The notes beneath the pieces are model-generated. The model saw nothing but the letters and a program-made list of their open reading frames with translations. It was not told the origin of the DNA and did not search any database. A program made the position numbers and the translations under genes. A DNA stretch of 64,000 nt from Cenococcum geophilum 1.58 (lineage: Eukaryota; Ascomycota; Dothideomycetes; Gloniales; Gloniaceae). The DNA lies in the NCBI GenBank assembly GCA_001692895.1, contig KV748202.1, positions 1,550,001 to 1,614,000 of the forward strand. The letters run 5' to 3'. Shown here in pieces: positions 45,900 to 58,430 of this stretch; positions within the stretch are counted from its first letter, which is position 1; each line of letters opens with the position of its first letter.

Positions 45900-46824
45900 A
45901 AAAAAGTATATAATATATATACTATATTTAAAACTAAGTAAATATTATAGTATATAATAGGTTATACTTTAAAAGTACTACTTAATAGCTAGCTTATCTA
46001 TATTTACCTAATCTAACTAGCGTATAATATATAACGCTAAGGAAGAATCTATAAAGGAAGCTATTCCTTTTCTCTTAAAGCCCCTAAGCATAAATATCTT
46101 AAAAAGTTACAATTGGCTTTCTTTTAACTAAAGCTAAAAAAAGGCTACTTTAAATTATTCTCTAAGACGATAGGAAAGGATAAAGAAGGTAGATGATTTA
46201 AGGAATATAGAGCTATATAAACCCCTAAGCACTTATTATTATTAGACTGCAACCTATATAGAGGAGGGAGAAAGTAGATGCAAAGGCAACTAGGATCTTC
46301 TCTCTCTTTAAAGAAACTATTTTATATAAAGAAAGAAAGGGAGGCACTTTTTCCATTTCTAGATAGAATAGAAATAGCTACTAAAAAGTGGCTAATAACA
46401 GCAGGATCCTTAAAGGGAGGTAACTCCTACTAGGCTCCTAGTAGACAGATATTAAAGAGTAAAAGAATAAAAATAAGCTATAAGTAGGATAGGGGCAGGC
46501 GTTAGGGGCTCGTAATTTTATAATTTCTTATAGTTTTTTTTACTGTTTTTAAACTACCTATTAGTTATTAACAACCTAGTACTTTACTAGGGAGCGGTAA
46601 ACCCCTAGCTTAGAGGTTTATAAACTATTAGGATATAGCTACTAATATATATTAAGCTGCCTAAAGGAATTTAAATATATAGAACTATAGCGCTATAGCT
46701 TAGAGGCTGCATGCGTAGTATTATACGTAGTATAATATAATAGATATAAAAAATAAAAAATAAAAACTAACGCTAGGAAAATCCAAAACTCTTCTTTCCT
46801 TAATAAATCTTTTTTATATTATAG
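45900..46824. other. AT-rich transposon-derived DNA, no family recognised
   Basis: Over 900 bp of RIP-type sequence with stops in all frames, including a purine-rich run near 46255-46275. It ends in TATAG, the left target duplication of the family C element. Confidence 0.45.
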
Positions 46825-47049
46825 TGTTAGGTGAAACCTAAGTAGATAGCTATATAGCCGTAAGGTATAGGCGACCCTAGGGCAACCTAGGGGTGACTCG
46901 CCTGTAAGGCACGTGCTCTATATATACCTAGGGAAAACCCTTCCTACCTCGTATATAGACTTCTCCTTTTCCCTTAAGGATTTGTCTCTATCTATATAAT
47001 ATACCTATTGTTTTATTATTAGACTTCCTATCTACATTTTTACCTTATA
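46825..47049 (+). repeat. 5' LTR of family C element (225 bp)
   Basis: Starts TGTTAGGTGAAACC and ends TTTTTACCTTATA. It contains the unmutated core GGCGACCCTAGGGCAACC. Confidence 0.9.
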
Positions 47050-47099
47050 TTTAAATCCTTACTAATCCCCTTAGGAGGATAGCCGGTTTAATTTTTCTA

Positions 47100-48450
47100 T
47101 AATACCTCTAAAAAGAAAACCAACGCCTATACCTAATGGTAATACACTAGCGATACAACTGTAGAACGCCTTAGGATCTAGTATAGACGAAACCGCTAGA
47201 AGCATACTAGAAGCATCTAAGCCATTTCCTAAATCTTAAAACGATTAGATATCTATAAACGCTAAAGACTAGTTTAACTTATATACCTAGGCTTAATAGG
47301 AGCTTAGTAAGGTTACTAGCGTCCTACCTAATACCGCTAATATAAAGGAGCTAGATAAGCTGGCTAAGAAAATAGCTAACTTATAGAGCATTATCAATTT
47401 AATAAAGCCCTCCTATTGCCTCTTTAGTAAAGAGTATAAGTTATATAGCGAACGCATACGCTAAATAAATCTTAACGCCCTAGTTAAGAAGCTACTACCC
47501 AATATTAGCGGTACTACTTAACAGTATTTTAACTGGTAGATCGCCGCAGTTAAGAACCGATTTAAGGTTAATAATACTAACTACGACTATAAGCGACGCA
47601 CGCGCTAGGCCATTAAAGGTCTTATAAAAGAGAAGACAATTACCTAACTAGTTTATCGCCGGTTAGGTACTAAGGATAAGGGTCCCTTACTATAGGATAA
47701 ATTTAAGACTATAGTTTAAGACCATATTAGGAACCCTATAGTAAGACGCTTTAATAACGCTATAATGTACTATATAGCTGTTATAAAAAAGAACTAGAGG
47801 TTTAACGTCTTCCTAGCCTATATACGTAGCTTAGAGGACCTCTTCTTATATACCCCTTTTGTTAATCCTAAATAATAGGTAAACTTTTAGTTCTTATATC
47901 TCCTAGCCTACCTATAAGTAGAGCTCTTCTGCCAGAACTTCGCCTAATAGGTAAGAACCGCTAAAGACCTCTTTAACGAAATCCGCTATATAGAGTAATT
48001 GCTTAATACTATAAAGCTCGCGGAAGATCGCGTAAGTAGTAGTAGCAAATTATTATATACGAAGCGCGGCCGTAGTATAGGCTCTATAGAGTTAGGCTTA
48101 GGGAACAGAACTTAAAAAGGGCGACGCTTTTTTAAGTAAACTTTTAGGGAGACTACCTAATAGCTAGATAGCTTAGGGGACCCCCTAGACGCTAGTGCTA
48201 CGTAGGCGAGTTAAAGGACCGTAGGTGGCTATTATAAAGAATACTAGAAGCAGGCTAATAAAGAAAAGTTAGCTCGGGCTTTAGAAAACCTAAAGCCCTA
48301 GTAGCGTATCTCTTTTAACTGTAACTAGGGCCTAATATAGAGGGAAAGAAGAAACGTATTATAGTATATATTGCGATAGATACGCCCTAGGGCGAAGTCC
48401 GCCTATATACTTTATATAATAATAAGTGCTAAATTAACCTTATTAATTAA
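47100..48450 (+). pseudogene. Family C gag remnant
   Basis: One frame reads as a retroviral-type capsid region through stops: NTANIKELDKLAKKIANL, IAAVKNRFKVNNTNYDYKRR, VYRRLGTKDKGPLL, then AIMYYIAVIKKN-x-RFNVFL, and ISFNCN near 48310 as a possible zinc-knuckle trace. Position before protease/RT supports gag. Confidence 0.65.
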
Positions 48451-48879
48451 GATATTGTCTATAGGTTTAACCTGCCTATACGCTACGCGCTATATTTATA
48501 TAAACCTATTATATATTTCCTTAATAGCAACCAGATAATAATCTAGGATGCTTATAATCTAATAGTTACCACTAGCGACTCTTAGGGTACCTCTCGCACT
48601 ATTAACCCGTAGACCTTTTAAGGTAGCTTATTTAATAGTTATAATATAGTTTTTAGATAAAATTAGCTTGTGGGAGTAGATCTATTAATTAGCTTCCGTT
48701 CTAGATAGTTTATCTAGGGTACTTTAGACCCTAGACGCCTTTAAATAGTTACCCTTAACGCTCTCCTAGCAGATATTAAGGCTGGCGAAATAGTCTATTC
48801 GCTATAGCTAGAAGACTCCTTCTTTACGCCGGTTGTAAATATAATAGAGAACCTATTATTACTGGCAGCGAGTACCTAT

Positions 48880-51800
48880 ATAGACCCTCTAGATATAGAG
48901 ACACTGGTTATAAATATAGTAGAGGACCTGCTATTACTAGCAGCGAGTACCTATAGAGACCCTCCGGTGCCGGCGTAGATTACCTATATATAAGGGGGAG
49001 GTGATTAAAACCCTAAAACTATTAAGTATACTACAGTAGAGCTGTATATACTTTTAGTACGAGTATACCTACGAAACGTATATTAGCTGTACCCTTCTCT
49101 TTACTAGCTTCCGGAAGCACACTACTATATAATAGTCGCTTCGACCTCCGTGGCCCCTAGCCTACTAGATATATATAAGGAGGATATTAATGTCTTCTCT
49201 AATAAGCTAGTAAGTATACTACTGCAGAACTCTAAGTACAACTACGCAATTAACTTAGAAGAAGGTAAGACGCCACTATAAATACCCCTCTATAACCTCT
49301 TATAGAAAGAGTTATAGATCTTATAAAAGTACCTAGACAGTGCTCTTAAAAAGGGCTAAATTAGGCCTAGTAAGTCGCCTACTAAAGCGCCTATCCTCTT
49401 CGTACTAAAATTAGACGGTATAATACGGCTATACGTTAACTATAGACGCCTAAACAAGATCACGATTAAAAATTGGTACCCTCTACTACTAGTCGGCGAA
49501 CTCTTTAATAGGCTTAGCTATGCGAGGATATTTATAAAGCTAGATCTTTGTAATACATACTATAGGATTTATATTAAAAAGGGAGACGAATAAAAGACCG
49601 CATTTAAGATATACTACGGTCACTTTAAGTACCTAGTAATGCCCTTTGGTTTTGTTAACGCCCCTATAACTTTTTAAAGCTATATTTATAAAGCTTTAGG
49701 AATCCTAGTAAATACCATTTATATAATTTACCTAGATAATATTCTTATCTACTTAAATAACGAGGACAAGTACGTCGAGTACGTTAAGTAGGTACTGCGA
49801 TAGCTCCGTACTTAGGGCCTATACGCTAAACTGTTAAAATATATCTTTTATATTAAAAACGTTAAGTTCCTAGGCTTTATTATTACCCTTAGGGGTATTA
49901 TAATAGACCCTAACCGCGTAAAAGCTATTAAGAAATGGCCTAAGCCTAAGTCCTATAGGGACATCTAGGTCTTCCTTAGCTTTGCCAACTTCTATAGGCG
50001 ATTTATCTAGAACTACTTAGATACTATATACCCCCTATATATATATCTTATATAGGCACATCGCGACCTAATATTAGATAGGGAGAAGAAGAAGAAGAAG
50101 CGTAAGTTAAAAGGGCCTACTAAATAGTATTAACCCTAGTCCTGGCCCAATAATACGCAGTAGGCGTTCTATAAGCTACGCGCTACGTTTATATAGGCTC
50201 CTCTACTTTACCACTTTAACCCTAATTTACCCCTAATAGTAATTACTAACGCTTCTAATTATGCCTATAGCGGTATACTTCTGCAGCCTTTAGGGTAGGA
50301 AGATTAACTCTACTAGTACCCGATCGCCTATTACAGTTAAAAGCTTACTAGCCTAAAAGTATAGTATAATACGCATAATAAAAAACTACTCGCTATAGTG
50401 CAATGCTTTAAGATATAGCGCTATTACCTTAAATACGCCGCGTATGTAACGCGCGTGCTCTACAATTATAACAATCTTAGGTACTTTATAACTACTAAAA
50501 GCTTATCTACTCGCTAGGCCTAATACGCTAAGGAACTAGCTAAGTTTAATTTTAAGATTAAATATAAGCTAGGTAAGATAAATCCTACTAATATACTATC
50601 CCGGCGCCTAGATTATACTAAAGGCTTTAAAGATAGTAGTAAGAGGATAATCCTTAATACTATACTACCTATATTATAGCAAAAGTTGCGGGTTATAGGC
50701 CTTATAGGCAGCTTTAGTACTACTATACTATACTAGCGAGTAGCATACGTGCAGTATACGAGTAACCCTTATAAACTTGGCGCCGGCGGACTAGAGCGTC
50801 CTACTATTCTCTTTAAGACCACTTTAACCGGCCTAATAGCGCTTAACCCTAGAGAAGACCCCTTAGCCTAGGCTATAGTCCCCCATAATAACCCAGCGAG
50901 TTACCTACGCATTATATATTACTTTACTAGCACTAACTTTACGCAAAGTCTTATGCTATAGTAAAAGGTAGTAGTAGCTGCTTTAGCTAAAACGGCGTTT
51001 ACAAAATACCCCCCTAAGTCACTAGTTAATTTTATTTGCGGAGTATAAAAAAGGGACGCCTTTACACGCTCTATATATAATTAGTTAACCTAGAAATAAG
51101 TTCTTACCGGTAATAAGGACTATACCCTTAATAATTAAGAACTCCTAAGGTAAAATAATAAGGTCTAGGTGCTGAATTGCACACTACTATAATAGGAGAT
51201 CTTTAAGCGGAATTATGACAATCCTATAGGCGGCCACTATAGTTTTAACTATACCTTTAAGGTAATCGCGCGAAAGTACGCTTAAAACGGCCTTACCTAG
51301 GACCTCTGTAAATACCTAGATAATTATAATACCTATTAACGCTCTAAATCGCGCCGCTATAAACCCTATAGTAAGCTATAGCCTCTTTAGGCCCCCACCT
51401 AAGCCTAGCGGCATTATTTACTTAACTTTATTATAGATTTCCTAGAGTCTAAGACTCCTAATAGCGTAGAGTATAACTCCGTCCTTATCCTTATAGACCG
51501 TTTTATAAAGCTAGTACGCTACTATCTAGTGCGTAAGATAATTAACGCTACGCAACTTATAGAACTCTTATTTAGAGTCTTTGCGTAAATAGGGCCTCTA
51601 AATAATATTATCTCTAATAAGGGTAGTGTATTTATAAGCGAGTACTAAAGTACTATATACTACTATCTCTGTGTTTAATATAAACTTAGCACTATATTCT
51701 ACCCGTAAATAGATAGTTAGATAAAGCGTTAGAACTAGGAGCTTAAGGTATACCTATATATATTTACAAACTAGGAACAGTCTAATTAGGCCTCCCTACT

Positions 51801-52470
51801 TAAAGAAGTAGCCTTTACCTATAACTTTAAGGTCTATACTATAATAAAGCGTTCCCCTATTAAGCTCGCCTATAGCTAGCTACTAAACGTCCCGGACGAA
51901 GTCCTGAATAGCGTTTAAAACGCCTAGTAAGGTAGGGAGGAGTCTAAGTTAACGAATGTCCAACTCGCAGAGATGTATCTATAACGCCTGCGCCTTATAT
52001 ATAAGGTAGCGGCGGCGTTAATAATGCACGCCTAAAAGCTTTAGGTAAAATACTATAATTATTACCACTTAGCTAAACACTTCGCCGTTAGTAAACGAGT
52101 CCTGCTTTCCTCTAAGAACATCTGCATAAAACGTCCCTATAAAAAGCTTAAATATAAGTTTATAGGACTGTTTTAGATCCTAGAGCGTATAGGGTAGCAA
52201 GTATATAAGCTAGAGCTCCCACCTAGTCTTCTATATCTCCCTACTAGAGCCTTATAGGTTACGCCCTAGGTTTTAACCCCTAGTAGTAAAAGAGCTTAAG
52301 GAAGGCAGCTGGGAAGTAGAAGTAATTATTGCCTACTAGGATCGTGCTAGATAACTATAGTACCTTATTAAATAGCTAGGATGGCCGAATAAGTATAATA
52401 AATAGAAATATAAGATAGAACTTAAGAATTATTAATAACTGCTAAATAAGTACCGTAAGCGGGATACCTT
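48880..52470 (+). pseudogene. Family C pol remnant
   Basis: The RT core at about 49390-49990 reads VLKLDGIIRLYVNYRRLNKI, DLCNTYYRIYIKKGDE, KYLVMPFGFVNAPITF and YIIYLDNILIYL (YLDD with one Asp changed). RNase H follows near 50240-50540 with VITNASNYAYSGILLQP and YNTHNKKLLAIVQCFK. The integrase core near 51480-51900 reads VLILIDRFIKLVRYYLV and ISNKGSVFISEY. A chromodomain-like tail near 52330-52470 reads YLIKQLGWPNKYNK when the TAG is taken as Gln. Confidence 0.88.
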
Positions 52471-53272
52471 AGCCTTATAGCCGAAGCGTAGGCAAAAAGC
52501 AAGCGCCGCTATTAAAATATAACCTGCGTTAAAGCGGAGCAAAGGACGTCCCAAGAGATTAAAGAATAAGCAACGATTGCTGTAAGAACTGCAGCCTTAA
52601 TTTAGAAAGCACCCTTTCTAAACCTAGTCCGTTACTCTATACTAGCTAAGCAGATTGTTTATATATTAGAGAATAGGCCTATTTATAACTGGGGTCTATT
52701 TAACCGGGGTCCACAACCTGCTAGTAACCTACTAATGGTAACCTATACTAATAACTTATATACTATTTTATATATATACTACGTAGATAACGCATAAGGC
52801 TAAAGTATAGGTTAGCGGCGGGTTTAACGGGTATATAGCCTTACCGTCCTAATCTGGCTGTATATAAATAACCTATAACTTACCTACGAGGTACTAGCGA
52901 CCTGCCTATATAAGCGAGCTTTGGAATATTTTTAGTCTACTAAATTTAGGCGACGGTATTAAGCTTTACTAGCTCTACCTATTAAATGGACTAATTAGGA
53001 TTTTCTATACTAGGTATATAAAATTGCTATTAGCTTAGTTAAATGCGGGGGAGTTTTAGCAAGGCAAATCTAACTAATTAAACAACTTTAACCGCTGGTT
53101 AAAGTTCCTTAACATCTTCGTACCGCGTATATATACTACCTGTTTCTCTATACGCAAAATTAAGATACTCTTTCCCCTTTAAATTTTTTCCTTACTAAGG
53201 TTTTTTATAGGGTTTTATTGAGGCTTAAGTATATAAAGGATCGGGAACGACCCTTTTTAAAGGGGGGGGCAT

Positions 53273-53497
53273 TATTAGGTAAAACCTAAGTAGATAGCTA
53301 TATAGCCGCAAGGTATAGGCGACCCTAGGGTAACCTAGGGGTGACTCGCCCGTAAGGCACGTGCTCTATACATACCTAGGGAAAACCCTTCCTACCTTAC
53401 ACATAGACTCCTTTTTTTCCCTTAAGGATTCGTCTCTGTCTATACAATATACTTATTGTTCTATTATTGGACTCCCTATCTATATCCTCACCTTATA
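53273..53497 (+). repeat. 3' LTR of family C element (225 bp)
   Basis: Starts TATTAGGTAAAACC and ends CTCACCTTATA. It has the same length as the 5' LTR; observed differences are mostly transitions. Confidence 0.9.
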
Positions 53498-53502
53498 TAT
53501 AG

Positions 53503-53944
53503 CAATATTAACTTAAGCCTAATTTCTTTACGAGGAGTATTATTATAACAAAGCCTTATAGGAGTACTATAGTAGACTTATTAATAAGCTAGGTATATAG
53601 GTAAATAAAATAATAAGCTTTAACTAGTAAAGTGTTACGGAGTAAGTATAAATAACAATAATATATAGCGAAGTAGATATTATTAAGCTACGTATATAAA
53701 CTATATAATAAAGTTAAGACGTTATATAAGGAAAGAAGGTAAGGAAACAGAAAAAATGAGTATATATTATTAACTTAGTTGCTTAGTTAATATATAGGGT
53801 AGAATAGGATTTAGGTAGTAATCTTAATAGAACTTAATAAGATTTAGTAAACTTAGTAGAATATAGTAGAATATAGCAGATTACCGTCTTATAGTTAGTC
53901 TTTAGTTACTAAGTTAGTATAAATAGGTATAGTAAGAATAAAAG
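53503..53944. other. AT-rich flank between families C and A; older retrotransposon DNA
   Basis: RIP-type sequence with repeated AGTAGAATATAG blocks near 53860-53880. It may be the left half of the older element that continues after 61869. It ends with AAAAG, the target duplication of family A copy 2. Confidence 0.4.
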
Positions 53945-54367
53945 TATAACGGAACCTTGTAGCAGAAACTACAATAGGCTCGTTATTAGGCTAGGTGTAT
54001 AGGTAATGCAAATTAAAGTTAACAACGTAATAATAACTAGTAGAGTGGTTGCCTAACAGATTAACTCTAATTATATTCTAAGAATTACTATAAGGAAGGA
54101 ACTATCTAGGTAGGGATTAAGGGTCCTTAAATACATAACCGTACTCCTATAAAATCCTTCTTATATATAATATACGTCTTATATATAAGGTACGTAAGTT
54201 CCTCTTATTCCTTTCGTTTAATACGTAGCATATTATATAACCTTAGTTACCATTCCTCGTTATATAGTTTTACCGGCTCTATTCTAAACCGTACTGAAAT
54301 TAACTAACTAGCTTCTTCTAACTCTTCTCTAAGTAGTTATAATATTGTACTTAAAGCGTCCATAACA
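53945..54367 (-). repeat. 3' LTR of family A copy 2 (423 bp)
   Basis: On the minus strand it starts TGTTATGG and ends GGTTCCGTTATA. Nearly collinear with 61442-61864 and with 5245-5668. Confidence 0.9.
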
Positions 54368-55099
54368 CTATCTCCCTTCTTTTTATCTTCGTCCTTAAAG
54401 ATCCTAAATATCTTTAGGTCGTTTACTAGAGGTATAATATCCGTCTAATTAATTTGGTTAATATTATTACTTATTATACCTAAAGCAATTTCTTCTTTAT
54501 ACGCCCAACGTCGTGCTCGTACTATTACTACAATATTATCTTTTAGTGAGATTATACTATCTCCGTGTTCTCACTGTTTAAAAGAGGGGTTGGTTTATAT
54601 TGCGTTGGCGAACCTATTTTTGCAATAACCGTCCTCTTACTTAAAGTGCACTAAAGCAAACATTTATTCGTCCTGCGATGTCCGCTCTACCTCTAATACT
54701 AAATATATGCGACCTATTACCCTTAATAGTCGTCTAGTTCCCTAATTAATTTATTTTAGGGTCTTGTATTTAATCTGCTGCTATACGGCTAGATAGTAAA
54801 CTGTTTTAAGCCCTTACTAAGTTAAAACGTTCTTAAGATGCGGAACAGAAGGCCTTAGATACTCGTATTACGGCATCTACTTATTTACTCCGTCTTAAGA
54901 AGGTCTATAAGAAGGTCCATTTTAAGGAGTAGAAACTTATAGAATAGGGTCTATAAGAACTTAGTGATAAAAGAACGGATTCTCCTTTAACTAAGAAGGA
55001 AATAGATCTAAGTAGCTTAGCAACTGCTCTTCTTGGGTCCCCCTTAGGTAACTTATTTTTTTAGCGATCCTTTTTTATTAATACTGCCTAACCTAATCT

Positions 55100-58000
55100 C
55101 TTCTAATACTCCTATACCTTTCCTATAGCGTTCTTTAAATTTTCTAGTAGCTCCTAGGTAGTCTTAGTATAGCCTATCTACTTTACCTTATACTATGTTT
55201 TATCGTTAATGTCCTTATAGCTAACGATTTTTAAAACTTACTATTTGTCTTCTTTCTATTCTCTATACGTGTCTACTTCATAAATTAGTGGCTTAATATT
55301 CCTATATACTGGCTCTAGTATTATAATATACTATATAGGGTAGATCTTTATTTTAGCTAGTAAGTTTAACTTAAATATAACTAGTAAAATCCTTTACTTA
55401 ATTTTAAAAGGTCCTAGTCTAACGTAGTTTAACTTCTTACTTAGTTATTAACTCTTAAAAATTTTATATAGTAGCTATACTTTATCTCCCTCCTTAAGAT
55501 CTAGTCCCTTAGATCTCTTAGCATTATAGTACTTTTTTATTCTCTGCTATACTGTCTTTACTATTTCCGTAAAGTTCTTATAAAGATTTATTAATATCTC
55601 CATTCTTTATTTAGCTATACTACTTGTCTTCTTTACTTAACGTAGTGATAATAATATCCTTAACTTATATCTGTAATTCGCCTTAAATAGTAATATACCT
55701 ATTTCTTTTTATAATGTTGTATTATATATAAACTATATAATTAGTAATAATAATACCCAATTATTCTGTATATAATTAATATAGTACCTTAGATACTGTT
55801 CTAGTGTCTAATTTAGTCTTTCTATTTAACCGTCTGTCTGCAGATAATATGCGGTAGAAGTTACTACTTTAACTCCTTATTCCGTTAAGAATACCTCTTA
55901 GAATACTACTATAAATCTTAGATCTCTATTTAATATAATTTTACTTAGTACTCTATATCTTATAAACACTTCCTTAATATAAATTCTAGTGATATCTTCT
56001 GCTAATATTTCTTCTATACACGCTATAAAGTATCCCTACTTTATAAGCTTATCTACTATTACTAAGATTACGTTATAATCTTATCCGGTAATAGGATCTC
56101 TTAACTTTAGTAACTTAATAATAAAGTCCTATAATATAACCTCCNATNGTCTNTCTAGTATTTTAATAGGTTATAGCCCTCTATATAGCTTATGCCTCGT
56201 TAGTTTATTTTTTTAGCAATTTAAATATTCCTTTATAACTTTTCGCGCTAAGCTTTAAATTCTATTAATAATATACTCCTCTTAGAGTCTTAATACTAAG
56301 CCCGCGGCCCCATTATATCCTTAAGTCGTTCCATTATAGAAATCTTTTATAAATTACTCTGCTATGCTCTTTAGGATATATATTACTTCTTAATTCTTAT
56401 ATATATCTATTTATAGATCTTCTAGTTATACTTCTAGAATTCTCTATACCTAAAAGCTTTTTAGTGTTTTATAGACTCTATCTAACTCTTCTTAAGTTGC
56501 TATAATTTTTAGATAATTATACCTAATTAATCCGTCTATGTTTTTTCGCAATAAAGCCCCTAATGGCTTTTCGTTATTTTATAGTTTAGCCTTTTAACTT
56601 AGAGTATCTACTTATATGTTATCTATGCCCTTAGTATACTAAATTTTAAAATAGTATTCTATAAGTATCTCTGCCTATTTAACCTGTCTTTAGTTAAGCT
56701 CCTTTATTATTAGAAATCTTATTAGGTTTTTATAATCTATTTTAACTATAAATAGTTTCTCTATACCTTATAAGAATACTTTTTATTTCTTTAATACTAT
56801 AACTATACCTAATAACTCCTTATTATAGATGTTATAGTTTAACTCCAGTAGTATTATCTTTTAACTATAGTATACCACTAGGTGCTATCTATTTTAATAT
56901 TTCTATATAAAGCACGCCCCTAGTATATAGTCTAATGTGTCTATTTTTATAACTGTCTCTAATCCTAGTTAATAAATCTTAAGAACTGGCTCCTGGGTAA
57001 ATAACTTTTTAACTTTCTTAAAGAGTTCCTACTGTTTCTCTCCCTATACCTATAGTTCTTCTTTCTTTATTAATTGCGTAAATAGTTTAATATTCTTTAA
57101 CTATTGCGCTATAAACCTTCTATAGTAATTATAAAACCCTAGGAATAATCATAACTATATAATATTCTCTAGTTCTTACCAATTTACTATAGCCTTAATC
57201 TTCTTTAGATCTATACTAAGTTGGCCTAGTTTAATAATAAATCTAACAAAATCGGTCTTCCTAGTAAAGAACTTATATTTCTTAATTGCTACTAGCATCT
57301 ATTCTTTCTATAGTCTCTTTAAAACCCATTTAACGTATTTTCCGTGCTCTTCCTTAGTTATTAAGTAGATAATAATATTGTTAAGGTATACCATAACAAA
57401 TTTATTTAAGTGTTTTCCTAATATATTATTAATACGCTTTTAAAACGTTGCTAATGCGTTTATAAGCCTAAATTATATAACTAATAGTTTATACAGTCCT
57501 TCCTTTAACCTAAAGGCTGCCTTTTATTTATTACCTTCCTTAATCCTAATTTAATAGTACGCCTATCTTAGATCTATCTTTATAAAGATTTACACGTTAC
57601 CTATTCTATCTTAGATTTTACTAATTAAGGGTAAAGGATATCTATCCTTCTAAGTAATACTGTTTAACTATCTATAGTTAATACATAGCCTTAGTTTACT
57701 ATTCTTCTTTAGTACAAATAGTACTAGATAACCCGCTAATAATTGCGATGGTCTAATATATCCCTTTTATAGGTTTTCTTAAACAAACTCTTTTAATACT
57801 CTACCTTCCTCTTTAGTAAGTTTATAGATTGGAAAGAACCTTAAACTTATTCCTGGTTCTAATTCTATCTTATAGTCCCATACTATATACTCTAACAGCT
57901 TTTTACTTTCTAGTAATTATAGTTTCTTGCCGTACTTATGGTATCTCTTTAGTATATGGCTTAGCCCTTTTTCTGTTTCTTTATAGGTCGCTCCTACTTA

Positions 58001-58430
58001 GTACTATACTATCTTAGCTTATTATCGCATTTTATGTTATTAAGTATCTCTAATATTAACCTAACCTATAACCCAATCGATCCTTAGATTATATTCTTAT
58101 AACTAAGGTATTTCTAGTACTGCCTTATCCCGTCCTAATAGTAGGATATTAAAAGCTATCTTAATCCATCTTCCTTTAATAGTTAACTAAATAGGTCCTA
58201 TTTTAAGGTTAATAACCCCTCCTCTATAGGTTATTAGATCTCCTAAAATTATAACTAATAGGTAAGGTTGTTCTTTCTATTTATAAGGTAGTCCCATTCT
58301 CTTAACTACTACTAGTAAGATATAGTTTCTTATTACTCCACTATCTATTAGCGCTTTAAACTGCTAATCTTACTAATTAGCTTATAAATTTAGGTATTAT
58401 CCTTAAATTCCTTTAAGGGTCTAAGGCTTT
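55100..58430 (-). pseudogene. Family A copy 2 pol remnant
   Basis: The reverse strand repeats the domain series of copy 1: protease (about 58100-58400), RT (about 57120-57720, with KLRLCINYR-like start at 57690), RNase H (about 56590-56980), integrase (about 55560-56400) and chromodomain (about 55150-55320). Stops are of TAG/TAA RIP type. Short open frames seen on the plus strand here are incidental. Confidence 0.88.

Larger units (their letters stand above)
46825..53497 (+). mobile_element. Ty3/Gypsy retrotransposon, family C, complete, TSD TATAG
   Basis: Complete 6673-bp plus-strand element with two 225-bp LTRs, the 5-bp duplication TATAG (46820-46824 and 53498-53502) and a G-rich polypurine tract (AAAGGGGGGGGC, about 53258-53270) before the 3' LTR. 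Gag is read at about 47100-48350 and pol after it. Stops of RIP type interrupt all frames, but many CpG sites remain, so decay is less complete than in family A. Confidence 0.92.
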
